Below, piece by piece: positions 12,401-22,762 of a DNA stretch of 64,000 bases. This DNA is from Acanthococcus lagerstroemiae (taxonomy: Eukaryota > Arthropoda > Insecta > Hemiptera > Eriococcidae). How positions within the stretch are numbered: position 1 is the stretch's first letter; each line of letters begins with the position of its first letter. The notes below the pieces were generated by a model. That model was not told the DNA's origin. It ran no database searches and saw only the letters and a list, made by a program, of their open reading frames with translations. The stretch lies in the NCBI GenBank assembly GCA_031841125.1, contig CM063109.1, positions 12,562,321 to 12,626,320 of the forward strand. The letters are read 5' to 3'. The position numbers were made by a program, and so were the translations under genes.

Positions 12401-15400
12401 TAATTTTTTTCTCATTTTACATTATTTTAGTCTGCATAAGTACTCAAAAAACTCAAAAAAAAAAAAATACCGCCTCTAAACGAGCTTTGCTCAATGAGTG
12501 CAAAAAAAAATAAGACGCAATAAGGATTTCAAAATTTCAAGATTTCTGTAAGATTACCAAACTGGTGGTTATAGTGTCAAAAATGACTTCCGCTCTTTTT
12601 TTAATCGAAAGTTTTCAGAAAGTATATTGAAGAGGCTGATACAAATATCAACTTTAAGATTAGTATACAGAATCCAACATTTGTAGGATCAAAAATGGAA
12701 TTTAGCGTGTGTTTAGGGACAAAATATGGTTTTATTCAAATAAGGGAGGAGAATTTCAAAATCACTTTATCTGGCTGAAAATGAGGATTTCAGGTTCAGA
12801 ATGTCTGGTCTCTGCAGAGAAATGATTACAGGAAATACACTCAACAGGGCGATGAATACAAAAGTTATGAGAATTTAGTTGCTGTGAAACACGAGACAAT
12901 TAACGATTTAACATTTTGTTTTACAGGTACCTATTCGTACTGGACAATTCAGTAGAATCATCAACGTATAAATCCCTGGTACAATCCCAAGTAAACCGAG
13001 ATTTACCAGTATCCATTTTAAGGGCAAAGGAATGGGGATTTTATAGAAACATAGCTTACAGTTACACGAATTTCAGTGAACTTCCCACAACTAATATTCA
13101 GTACGTATAATTCAATTCCAATCAAGGTTTCCAATAATATCTGAAACGTTTGTTCTCTAACTCTGGAAAGAAATAAAACTCATTAAACTCATTATAATCC
13201 GAACTTTTCCTATCAACAGATTGAAATCGGTCGAAGTGCAATACTTATGTTCACATCCAGAAGCAAATTTATCTCAAGCATTTAAAGTAAATAATGACTT
13301 TCATCTATTTTTACCGCGTATTATTATTATTATTATTTATTAACATATATGTGGCAGTTTCTATAAAAGTAACTTTGTTGATTGATCAAAGTCTCAGAAA
13401 ATGCGAAAAAAGAAAAAGAAAATTTTTTGGTTGAAAAAATAAATTTTGAGATTTTGGTTGATTTCTATAGAAAAAACATCGCACTAATGAAAAGACAAAA
13501 TTTATGCGCCGCATGAGAGAGAAGAGGAAGAGAGAGAAAGAGATTGAGAAAAGAATGCGAATGTCTGCGTTCGCTTATTCCTGATATTTTGGAGCTCACG
13601 GATGTTCTGAATTGTTACCACGCAGAAGAGCGAAAAATTACCTTTCCAACAAGCCGTCGTCGAGGCTGGTAACATGATTCCGCGGGAAGTTAGGGCCGCT
13701 TGACGGAGTGGGAGAAAAAGGTGTGTCTAACTTTAAATGCGTTTTCCCAAGAACGTGTTTTTGGGCGTTCTCATTACGCTCATCTTTGACCGCTTGTAGC
13801 TCCGCAAAGAAAAACGCTACAGATCTCGCCAATAGCTCGTTGGAATGGGCATTCATTCCTCTATTACATACTGTCCCTAACTCAAAATTCGTCGGGTCGA
13901 CAAAGTTACCCCCTTTTTATAGAAACTGCCACATATATAGAATCCAGAATACAAGGAGGCATATCTCAGCGGGATAAATGTTTAGGAAAATAGTCATGGA
14001 ATTGAATATGCTGGGATACACAACTCTGGAACGAGAGTAATGGGGTTAGCATTGGTGAACACTACAGAATCAATTTCCGAAATTGACCCGATTTTGATGT
14101 GGCAAATTCCAAAAGACTGGAGTCTAGAAAACGCGGCTACAGTACCTTTGGTTTATACTCAGGTTAATGTTTACACAAGTTGAAATAAATACTTATAGTT
14201 CAAACAAATGTAACAGCAATGAAGAATGAATAACATTCCGCTGGGATGGCATTTCAGGCGTATTACATTTCATCGTTATTCAACAAAAAAGTTAAGGGAT
14301 CATCAATTCTGATTAACATGGGAGATCAATATTTACTGGCTGAAGCTTGTATGTCCATATGGCTACCACAAGGTGGGTCAGTATTCATCTCCATACCAAG
14401 CGTTGTGGAAGCGGAACTCATCCGAAAGAAATTTCCGAAGGTAAGTAAACTTATTGAAACGCTTGTATTCTGATTCAAGTACAATGCACCACAGTAGATC
14501 CCGAGAGGACACGACTAAATGCCATTACCTGTATGTACGTAATACGTATTCCACATGAAATAACAATACTATAGTTAAAATTTCACTCTCTTGCACTTCA
14601 AGATTACTTTGGAAGATCATATTTTATATTTCAATATTTCATAGCTGGAAGATTTTCGGATACTCGATGAGACCAATTGTGCTTATGAAAAGCAGATATT
14701 ATCGCTAACCAAAGGCAAAGGTGTGGATGTACTTGTGAACTGTGTCACTGGAATGAATCATGTCATTGCCTCATTGAACTGTCTGGGATCATTTTCGTAC
14801 TACATCGAGATAGGAGATGGCAACTGCAATCGCGCACACGATTTGGGTAAACAGAGCAGCATATTCTACTTGACTTTCAGAACACAGCACCCTAATAATA
14901 CAATGATCAGACTTAAAGGCTTAAATGACAAACCTGATTTGAATGAAAGAATACCAACTTAAATAAGGCTGCGCCTGGTAATATGATTATCTCACACATT
15001 GTTAGAAAACAAAAGTTCAGTAACATAACCACTGTCTCCGATAAGTGGGCTATTTAGGGCACAATAATTTTGGACTTCAAATTAAATTAAGAATGAAGCA
15101 TAGGGAGAGACCTTAGAATCGTTATTCGGATTTATGAGCGTGATTCGGGTTGACAAGAAAGCATATAAATATCCGGTTAGACTGACAGCAATTCGGCATC
15201 TCTCTCGTATATATGTGTAGCAGGTCATGAAGGTAACATTATCAGTGCTACCCTCGATGGGCATGTTTACTGCGTCTCGTATGAAGAAAATAAAAATTTG
15301 TAGATTGGAAAGATGCCGGTATATTCTGAAATGAAATTATTTACATATTAGTTCATGTTGTCTATGATTTTTTCGACAAAATTTCGGTTCTTGAATAAAG

Positions 15401-18400
15401 TAGACATAAGCGCCGATTTATGGAAAATATTGGGGGGGGGGCAGAATCAAAGTTATCACGATTCTTAGGAGCGTCAAAAATCCCTCTCTTTAAAAATTCG
15501 AATGGTCGTAGTCTATCTATTTTGGTGCCAAAATTATAACCTTCTCATTATTACTTATCATAGTTTACTTTCTTTTTTGTTAAATTTAGAAACTGATGGT
15601 AAAATTTGTTGTACTTTATCCATTTTTGAGTTGAAAATATTGGGGAGGCGTCGGCCCTCCGAAGTTTTTATAGATCGCCTCCGCATTTACTATCCTGATA
15701 ATACTGCAAAGTCTACAAATTATATGACTACACGTGTTCAAAGAATACATTTGAAAATGTTATTCTTGCAGGTTTATATTCATTCCTCAAGTCAATATCA
15801 CTCATAACGCTACCGAATAAAGTTTCAAAACTATTGAACTTGTCAGCTGACGAGAAAAGAATGCTGCAAAATAATGTAGAGACTGGAATATTACAGGGGC
15901 TTGTTACTCCGTTTCCCAGCGCGCAGCTACTAGAAGGACGAGCTGAATACGAGTGAGTTTTTAAATTGAGCATAAGCTAGTTCTCATCCAGGTTCAAGTA
16001 CGTACGTTACCACACACCTCACAAAAAATTCTGCAACTACTGATTACTGTCCACGAAACATAGCACGCATACAATTCGGGGGGTTATAATTCAATAATAG
16101 TACAAATCGACACCTTCTTTCCAGAACATTCCAACTATCATCCAACAGTATGTGAGAAAAAGAGACCTTAAATCAATTTACATGTTTGTCTTTCTTCAAC
16201 TATGACATTTCACTATGTTGAATGTTGGTTACGATATTCCACCACCACAAAAGGGTCGATATTATAGATATTTGCTTCGGTGCAATCGTCTCGAGTCTCA
16301 ATGTGTTTACTTATAAATTACTCATACTTCACACCCACTTACAAGCTATAATAATTGTACATTGGCTCCTCAGTTCACACGAGCAATGCATGAAAAAAGT
16401 TCACCGCCGTCAGCTGGGAAACGAAATGACAAGCTGGAGTTCTCAGAAGCTGCACTTGGACGGAAACCATTCTTACATTATTATTGGTAAGACCCGCAGA
16501 ATAGGTATTGTTAGTTAATACCTGCTCGTGCTCGTACACTCCAACAGCACAAGCGTCAATCATTCGACATAGCTGAGCGATTCCAATTTCCACCCGCTTT
16601 TGTATACAGAACACTTACGAGCAAAATTATACCCCTCAGGTCAGCGAAAGAACAGAGAATGGTTCCAAGTGCTCGAATGGCTCATGAATAAAGGGGCTTC
16701 CAAGTTCGTCGTCGTTCTAGACAGTTTTATATTTGGGCCGCGGCTGTCTTCCCGATTGAACCAGGCTATGAATCGAAACAAGTGCACAATTTCTTTCATG
16801 TCTTCTCACAATATTGATACTGTAGACGGCGCCATACGAATAATAACAGATGCTCACAGAATTGCACCTGTCGAAGCAATTTACTTCATTTCTTTGGTAA
16901 GTAATAATTCATAAATATTGATACAAAATATACGATCAGGGCAAGTAAATGTATTGTGTGTGGGGGGGGGGGTAGAATCGACAATTTTTTCAACTGTTGA
17001 AGTGAGCAAACAAAGGTTTTCTAATTCCTAAAGAAAGAAAAAAAAAGAATAACTTTTAATACGTATGAATTAGCCAGCTGAGCACCTGAAATTGCCAATT
17101 TGCCAACTCTGAAAGATCGCTGGGCGAATGAGCTTCCTCCATGCCCACTCATGGTTACCATCCTGGAAACGATCGGTAAAGGCAAATTAGAAAATTTCAA
17201 TAAGACTGCATTCATCTCTCAATGTCACAATTAGAGTTATAGCAAAGCCTACTCATTGAAGGAGTGGAAATCAAAATTTGTGGCAGTGCAGGGAATAAGG
17301 TTCCACTTTGTCGATATAGAGTTACGAGTACCAGCATATACTAGATAAAATTTCTGACAAAATGAGACCTCGCAGAGCTCAGTGGCTCCAAAATTTGCCA
17401 AGATATGGCTGTTCAAAGTCAAGATTTCAACAACAAAAAAATTGATTTTGAAAAAAAGGCAATTTAAAAAAAGTTAAATTCAAAGCGGCATATCTCTGAG
17501 ACAAATGAAGCTAGAGAGCTCCGAGAGCTCTCATTTTAGAAATTTTATTAAGAATTTCGTCGACAGATTGGGACCATCTCAGGATACTAATACAAAATGA
17601 AAAAGTTTACTTTCCTGTCATAACAAAACCGAGTTAGGTGGGGGCAAAACAGAGAGAAAGTGGGTTCACGTCTTCGTCCATAATGGACGAACGAAGGCAG
17701 ACAGCGAAAAACGGATAACGCCATTCGAAGGAGGAGAATTTCTTCCACCGAAATCATCACGAATCCTGATTTCGACAATTTTGATCTCGATTCACAAGAA
17801 TCGTCGTATTTTAAAAACTAAGATCAACGAAGTCTGACTTTATTCCCAGCACTGCTATATTTTTTCAAGTGGTGACGCAAAAAAATCAAAAATTAACCGT
17901 CAAAGCTAAAAAAAATTTCAAGTAGGAATTTCTTAACTGACTACATAAAAGTGTCCATTTGCGGGGAACCATTCATTTCGGCGCGACTTATTTGAGCGAT
18001 GCATACCTTTCGGCGCAAGAATCATTTTGGCGCTGAGTAAAAATTATATTCCGTTAACCCCCAGACCGCACACGTGGTGAAATTCACCATCATTGCACTG
18101 TAACTCCATGCGCTGCGGCTATTAGCGAGAACTCAGCCTACATACGCCTAGTGTTGGTGCGCTTGAAATAAAGCTTCAATTTCCACTACAGAGTTAGTTG
18201 CATACTTTCTATATTGAAGGGACAATTCAATTATATCATTTCTTTTAGAAGGCTGATAATCATTTCAAAATTTTTTAAATAAAAAATTCAAACATGGTAT
18301 TTCATTGTTCATACTATTCGTAACAAAATACTTTGTAGACAATATTATCTATCTTCAATATTGAAGGCGCAAAAAATTCACCAAAATATCAATGTTTAAG

Positions 18401-20374
18401 TTAATATATGGCACCCTTCAATTTTGAGAATAGGCAATTCTTTCTGGGAGGATTTTTTGTACTTCTGTAAATGAAGTAACATACTAAAATGAGTTTCCCC
18501 CTTTGGCATGTTTACATCGTACATTGCTTTATGCTAGTGAATAATCGGTGTCAGCAGACAACAAAGATATCGACAGAACGAAAGGTTCATACTTCTTAAT
18601 TATCAAAATCAAATATCGTGATACATGTTCCCTAACAATTGCCGCGACGCTCCTTGAAGACGAATCATTTTCAATTTTAATAGCCGAAGTGAGTCAGCGC
18701 CAGAATGAATCGCGCCAAAACGTTCAAGTAGAAATAGGTACCCCATTTGCCAAATCTGCAAAATTATGGGATGTAGGCCGCCCTTATGCCCTTGCACTCA
18801 TAGCTATAACTATAAAGACAATCTGTCAAGAGTTAGGTATAAAAGTTGAATTAGATTTGTTTCATCTTCGAGACTTTATACTTTTCTCCCATATTTAGCA
18901 TCAACTTGGGTCAAAAATGCAGAATATGGACATCGCGTCACGTAAAGTGAATCCGAACATGCATTTCATCAGTTTATTCTCAGGTGGACTCCGAGAGTGT
19001 GAGGAAAGACGCTACAAAGGCTCGCCGGCACTAGTGATTCACTGTGATGACCATCAAGTAAACATGTCATTCGTTCTGTCTGAAGTTTCCCGTCTGCTGA
19101 TGGATAGTGACTTCAGTAACCTTCCTACTTTATTTGAAATTGTTAAAGATGAACTTCATTCAGGTAAACGCATAATTACTCGGGAAGCAGTAGGCACAGA
19201 CACATCGGACATTAACACCGTTTTTTTTTTAAATTAATTTTAGAGCTGAGAAAACCTATTCCAAAACTAAGTGATTTCCTTCCAAAAGATATGAATATTC
19301 TAGCAAATCTCGGTAGCAGAGTCACTGAAAAATCTGGATTCGAAGAAACGAGTACCTTATCTCCAAGATACTCGAATACTAACGGTGTTTATCCCATTTT
19401 CGTTATTCCCAGTACTCACGAAGTTGAACTCCAACCACTATTGCGAAGACTTGTATACCCGGCATTCTGTGCTACAATTGGTTGCTCTGCAGATTCAGTA
19501 TCAGATATTGTGTCGGAACTACATGCGGTCAGTGTTGAACGTAAACCACTGAAAAACAACGATATAATTTTCCTTAGCCCCTTCTAATGTTAAGTATGCC
19601 TTCAGTCTTTAAACAGAATACAACCAACTGGACCAGTGACATTAATAGGTGAAACTTGGAGCGCTAATTTGGCAATCGAGTTATCGGTGTTGTTCCAACA
19701 AAATGGACGAAAACATAAGTTATTTTTATTAGAAGGTAATCCGAAGCAGTGGAAAAAGCACATCGAAGGTTTGGGCTCTATTGCATCTCCCGAGTTCCAG
19801 ACTAATCTAGTCAAACAAATCTTCAATTTTGATCCTCAGGTTGGAAGTCAAACATGTTTATTAAAGACCAACCCCAACTACTTTCATCAGGATCTACAAT
19901 CTGGAGTATGTTTCTAGGTTCACAATAAAATAACCAAATGGAACAACAATGAGACTTTCTCAGAGCAAGTAAACTACTACCTCTCAACATTAAATCTAGA
20001 TGTAGATATCAGAAAATACACGATGAAGGCAGCGATATTTCTTCGAAAACGACTTTTATTGGCATGTCAAGATACTGACGAATATCTTCTAAAACACACC
20101 ACCTTATTCAAACGAAATTTCTTCACCGAGTTGCCTCTTAATGTAAGTTTAAGCACGTATAGCTTTAGAAATCTACTAAGATGCCGAATCAGCCCAGCAT
20201 TCTATTTTAAAACCAAAATACTGTCTTGATTGTTTTCAGCACTCTGTTACCAGCGAAATCAAAACCGTGGAAGCCGATTCTTACGACGATTTCATTCATC
20301 ATCCTCAACTAACCAATGAAATCAATTGGAACGCAGTTTTTAGCTGGTGGGAGTTCACAAAAGTGGAATCGTAA
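2766..20374 (+). CDS. Gene A: fatty acid synthase-like protein, 5'-partial
   Basis: Twenty-nine exons join to 5334 nt (1777 codons plus TAA) without a stop: 2766-2866, 3086-3179, 3285-3416, 3935-4165, 4242-4431, 7672-7901, 7980-8290, 8553-8706, 8790-8906, 9174-9282, 9747-10022, 10118-10282, 10354-10517, 10649-10804, 10885-11121, 11738-11907, 12927-13100, 13220-13286, 13986-14162, 14258-14440, 14645-14846, 15772-15952, 16374-16486, 16640-16896, 18899-19163, 19244-19527, 19606-19839, 19918-20142, 20240-20374. Order of domains is end of KS, MAT, DH, a pseudo-KR region, ER, KR, TE, as in animal FAS. In this family the protein is a cytosolic homodimer making fatty acids from malonyl-CoA. Here ER, KR and TE have lost their active sites and the carrier protein is missing, so de novo synthesis by this chain alone is not expected. 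Ketosynthase exons 1-6 as in gene B are not in the window; whether they exist further left cannot be judged. Exon boundaries were set by frame and by matching every intron phase of gene B. Confidence 0.88.
3417..3934. other. Gene A intron 3, no feature seen
   Basis: A 518 bp AT-rich intron with GT donor and TTTTAG acceptor. No repeat family or ORF of note. Confidence 0.6.
3935..8290 (+). CDS. Gene A exons 4-7: malonyl/acetyl transferase domain
   Basis: Four exons (3935-4165, 4242-4431, 7672-7901, 7980-8290) encode a complete MAT. It opens with the GMGSQW entry motif. The nucleophile elbow GHSVGE has its Ser codon at 4302-4304. The Arg that pairs with the malonyl carboxylate lies in YERGK, and the catalytic His is in IAYHS at 7848-7850. 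IEIAPHGLLQAI matches the domain end. All catalytic residues known for the animal FAS acyl transferase are present, so loading of malonyl or acetyl groups is chemically possible although no carrier domain exists in this chain. The 3.2 kb intron between exons 5 and 6 is filled with repeats and LINE remains. Confidence 0.9.
4970..5760. repeat. Degenerate AGACTCTT-type repeat array
   Basis: Variants of TTCAAGACTCTT/AAGACTCTTT recur every 20-30 bases across nearly 800 bp inside gene A intron 5. The same words occur on the opposite strand at 61880-62105. Looks like an old, decayed satellite or low-complexity array. Confidence 0.6.
6120..6365 (+). mobile_element. LINE reverse transcriptase fragment
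   Basis: Broken frames read KKGKAPGANEI and then EDFKKK followed by KKGGAERCESYQRISD, the RT start region of arthropod endonuclease-RT LINEs (normally GKAPGPDEI and KKG...CENYRTISL). Contains in-frame stops; dead fragment inside gene A intron 5. Confidence 0.7.
6938..7452 (+). mobile_element. LINE ORF C-terminal fragment and 3' tail
   Basis: Frames read TYVWGVALYGCETW (normal for the post-RT region of these LINEs) through FEKWCYRRIL and end in LAKDREKWKAASNRL followed by an ATC-rich tail. Probably the 3' part of the element whose RT start is at 6120-6365, with the RT core deleted. Multiple stops. Confidence 0.7.
8553..10282 (+). CDS. Gene A exons 8-12: dehydratase domain
   Basis: Exons 8553-8706, 8790-8906, 9174-9282, 9747-10022 and 10118-10282. 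The first hot-dog half carries HKIKGQEVIP, matching the HxxxGxxxxP active-site signature, with the His codon at 8862-8864. The second half carries LLDSLMK, which aligns with the DxxxQ/H motif of FAS dehydratases; Asp is at 10165-10167 while the Gln/His position is Lys. The catalytic dyad is therefore retained with one altered neighbour. YLVW and GYELDN blocks confirm the alignment with FAS. Confidence 0.82.
9283..9746. other. Gene A intron 10, no feature seen
   Basis: A 464 bp intron with GT donor and TTCCAG acceptor. An open frame extends through the donor into the intron but has no family resemblance. Confidence 0.6.
10354..13286 (+). CDS. Gene A exons 13-18: pseudo-methyltransferase/pseudo-KR region
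   Basis: Exons 10354-10517, 10649-10804, 10885-11121, 11738-11907, 12927-13100 and 13220-13286. This corresponds to the structural, non-catalytic core of animal FAS but is much shorter, leaving little of the pseudo-methyltransferase. EGVEMEGLEYE and a late KEWGFYRNIAY block match FAS landmarks. Exon 15 aligns along its whole 79 codons with gene B exon 21. The intron after 11907 has a GC donor instead of GT. Confidence 0.75.
11122..11737. other. Gene A intron 15, low-complexity GGAGCCAGAGC words
   Basis: Between about 11300 and 11650 the words GGAGCCAGAGC/TTGGAGCCAAAT and their complements recur in degenerate form. No ORF of note. Confidence 0.5.
11908..11913 (+). other. GC-AG splice donor in gene A
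   Basis: The exon ends AACAG and the intron begins GCAAGT, a strong minor-class GC donor. Using it keeps phase 2, exactly as in the gene B intron after 45129, which has a normal GT donor. No GT nearby restores the frame. Confidence 0.75.
11914..12926. other. Gene A intron 16, T-rich with A-tracts
   Basis: About 1 kb with a strongly T-rich block (12300-12430) followed by A-tracts (12455-12510). No transposon or gene recognised. Confidence 0.55.
13344..13938. mobile_element. Inverted-repeat element (MITE-like) in gene A intron 18
   Basis: The left end reads ATATGTGGCAGTTTCTATAA and the right end is its reverse complement (13919-13938 region). The match continues through AACTTTGT with a 4-base gap, giving arms of roughly 35 bp. 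The interior has no transposase. An (ATT)n run precedes it at 13319-13340. Confidence 0.7.
13986..16486 (+). CDS. Gene A exons 19-23: degenerate enoyl reductase domain
   Basis: Exons 13986-14162, 14258-14440, 14645-14846, 15772-15952 and 16374-16486 (the last also opens the KR). HGIEYAGIHNSG, the DWSLENAATVP stretch and GKGVDVLVNCVTG match FAS ER landmarks. The NADPH-binding glycine loop (SGSGGVG in FAS) is replaced by MGDQYLLA, and the ER N-terminal segment normally carrying NFRD between the pseudo-KR and the EFSG motif is missing. Reduction activity is not expected; the fold may persist as a dimer or scaffold surface. Confidence 0.8.
14847..15771. other. Gene A intron 21, no element recognised
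   Basis: A 925 bp intron with a G-tract near 15433. The paralogous intron in gene B is only 223 bp, so this one has expanded, but no family is recognisable. Confidence 0.55.
15953..16373. other. Gene A intron 22, no feature seen
   Basis: A 421 bp intron with GT donor and CTCAG acceptor. Nothing recognised. Confidence 0.55.
16640..19163 (+). CDS. Gene A exons 24-25: ketoreductase remnant
   Basis: The Rossmann start YIIIG spans the junction with the preceding exon. Exon 24 (16640-16896) continues with EWLMNKGASKFVVVLDS, matching the FAS KR, but the GGLGGFG dinucleotide loop is lost. Exon 25 (18899-19163) resumes after an internal gap. At 18983-18988 FSGG runs straight into LRECEERR, skipping about 20 residues that carry the catalytic Ser, Tyr and Asn in FAS. 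The stretch after FNLAV that carries the catalytic Lys is also absent. The next exon begins the TE linker, so no carrier protein follows. Confidence 0.8.
16897..18547. other. Gene A intron 24, left part
   Basis: About 1.65 kb with a G-tract near 16963 and no recognisable transposon protein. The homologous gene B intron (51297-52600) is similarly long but not visibly alike. Confidence 0.5.
18548..18898 (+). other. Unrecognised coding-like ORF inside gene A intron 24
   Basis: An open frame of about 115 codons with balanced composition contains the stretch GTPFAKSAKLWDVGRPYALA. It sits in the 2 kb intron between gene A exons 24 and 25. It cannot be a gene A exon as it stands, because the flanking exons already join in phase 0 as in gene B and no acceptor in front of it gives that phase. 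It may be a fragment of another gene or element. I do not recognise it. Confidence 0.3.
19244..20374 (+). CDS. Gene A exons 26-29: degenerate thioesterase domain
   Basis: Exons 19244-19527, 19606-19839, 19918-20142 and 20240-20374. YPIFVIPS and TGPVTLIG match the alpha/beta-hydrolase start of the FAS thioesterase. The nucleophile elbow GYSYG reads GETWS, with Thr at 19654-19656. The acid region FLLEGNP has Glu where FAS has Asp, and the catalytic His region reads ADSYDD. The C-terminus ends in FSWWEF plus six residues before TAA. FSWW plus an acidic residue is shared with gene B and is not part of the FAS family as I know it. Confidence 0.82.
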
Positions 20375-20484
20375 ATATTCTGCAGAAAGAAAAAAAAATT
20401 CTTTCTAATGCATCTTTTTGTTCAAATGATAATTATAATGAGGAAAGTGAAATGTGAAATATTGCGTACCTTATTTTCATAGAC

Positions 20485-20490
20485 AATAAA
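20485..20490 (+). promoter_or_regulatory. Likely polyadenylation signal of gene A
   Basis: AATAAA lies 111 bases after the gene A stop codon. Confidence 0.6.
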
Positions 20491-22762
20491 ACAGATGATG
20501 AGATAGCAGTGTCGTCGGAATGAAAAAGAGGAGAAGAATAACATATTTATCCGCCCCCCACACACACAAAAATGGTGATGAAGTATCGTTGGTACCTCTC
20601 CCCTTCCAAAAAATTTAATGTTTTAAAAAATTGAAAATTATTCAGCAACTTTATAAAAACAAAAGAGAGCCTTGAAAGATTTCGTAGATCATATATTCGC
20701 GAGATTTTTCACTTATTAACTCCGCTTTCAGAGACAAACACCTCTGCTTTTCTTTCTCTCGTCTTCCTTCTACTAGTCCACTCAAATTCTGTTGCCCCCC
20801 CCTCAACAGAAAACTTCCTGGAAGAAGGCAACTCGCTCCCATAAAATTTTCCATAGCGATTTTTGTTCTTCCAAAACAAAGGAAGAAAATAATATTTTGA
20901 GGACGTCCGACTTTTAGGTCCTATCTTCACTTGAACTCTTTGTATTTTATCTCTCGTAGAAAAGTCCCGCTGTTATTGTACATATTATAATGATACAATA
21001 CTTTGCAATGATATATCACAATGAATATATTTGATACGAACAGGACCGTAGCGAAGCAAATGTATCGAGGTGAGGGGGGGAGGAATCAAAAAGTTTCTAA
21101 TTGTTAAAGCGAAAAAATCAACGATTTTCCAATCATTGACCGCAAATAAAAGAAGAAAAAGAAACTCTACAGATGCGTGAACTTGCCAAATTTCCAATTC
21201 AAAAAATTTATTCAGTGAGCGAGCCACCTTTCATACTACCATGGCAACGGCCCTGAACACAAACCTAGAGGACATTGCTTTCTGGCCACATACCTCGAGT
21301 TTTGATTAGAATTTAAAGCCAAACCCACCGTTTTATACTTACGCTTTAGGTGAATGTACGATGTACCTATCATAACAATATAACTCCTTAACTGGTTTCA
21401 TACATGCAAGCATCAAAAATTTTTGTAACTAGTTTAAGAGCTATTGGCGAACAATGCGGGGAGCTAAGGCCCTTCTATTCAAAAAATTTTTTAATTTACT
21501 AAAAGTCAAATATAAGGGAACGGAATATCGACTTTGGGATAAGATAGCCTCTTTGGCCCTTCACCGATTTTATGACTCAAGCCCTCTACGTTTAAAGCTA
21601 TAGGAATGAACATACATATAAATGTCAACGTTATTTAATTATGAAATATGTATAGCAGCTAGTGTCGGGAGTAAACACTTATTGATATTTCAGATCCATC
21701 AGTTGTAATTTTGAATTAAAATTCTGCAGCTGGATTTGCAACAACTCTATACAGTCATGTTTCCAAATACATGGGCTCGCACTTGTCGAAAATCAGAGAA
21801 ATTTTCTAGAGCCACTGCTGATGATTACACACATATAAAATAATAATAGCAACTTTTCTGAAGCTTAACACACAAACACTACCCAGGCCTACAACGTGAA
21901 ATAGAATTTTCGTATCTTGATAACGGTTATGTTCACAACCATGGGCTCGCTAAGTAGGGTCATCGCTTTACCTTCTGATCACATCACGGTCCACTATTAC
22001 CCAACTGTAACGAATCTCAGAACCTTAACGATTGTTTATTTAGGGGGGGGGGGGGTTAAGGAATGGCGTTTTAGAACTTAATGATCCCTATCATTTTTTA
22101 TAAATACCATGTCTTCAATCTTTCAAATTTTGGTTCTGTGTGTAAATGTATGTGGAGGGGGGAGAATGAATTTGACCCAAATCTCTCATGATGGCCACGA
22201 ATGCCAATCATTAGTTCAGCTTACTCATTGTATAATGTAGGTAAAATTAATGACACTGCATCTAAATGAATGGTGACTATCCTGGGAAGTTTGGAGCGGC
22301 TTCCTTTCCACCCCCAACTACACTATAAAATAATAATAATAATAATAATAAAATTAACTACGAAGGAAACTTTGAGCGTTTTTTCTTACGAATCAGTGAA
22401 TGTTTAAGACCTATGTATCTTATAACTGTTGCCCCCACCCCCACAAGAACAAAATTAGGGATTGCCACCATTTCCTGCATGTTTTGGGAGAAGCAACTCA
22501 CCGAAATTGATGGTAACCGACTCTGTACACGGATAGAAGCAAAGCACTGATGGACATTTTTGTAACCTATACTTACTAGCTGATCGACATATGGCTACAT
22601 TTTTAAATAGTCACTTGGCAAACACTAAAAAGTTCTTTAACTAGGAAATTGTGAGGAATCAGAAATTCTTGCAAATCCCTGGCTTAAAAACCAGTTGAAA
22701 ACTAAATTTCATTAAAATCTACCTTCCAAGTTTCTTAGTTAAAACCTGCCCACACGACATAT
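20491..22762. other. Intergenic, no gene seen
   Basis: Between gene A and the mariner remnant. Contains poly-G tracts (about 21068, 22040, 22150) and an (AAT)n microsatellite at about 22328-22349. No coding region supported on either strand. Confidence 0.55.

Noticed and set aside
18548..18898. Treating this ORF as an extra exon of gene A
   Set aside because: Gene A exons 24 and 25 already join in phase 0 exactly as in gene B. No acceptor in front of the ORF gives phase 0 and its sequence has no FAS resemblance.
2766..20374. Calling gene A a processed or decayed pseudogene
   Set aside because: It has introns, consensus splice sites and no stop in 1777 codons. Missing 5' exons may simply be outside the window.
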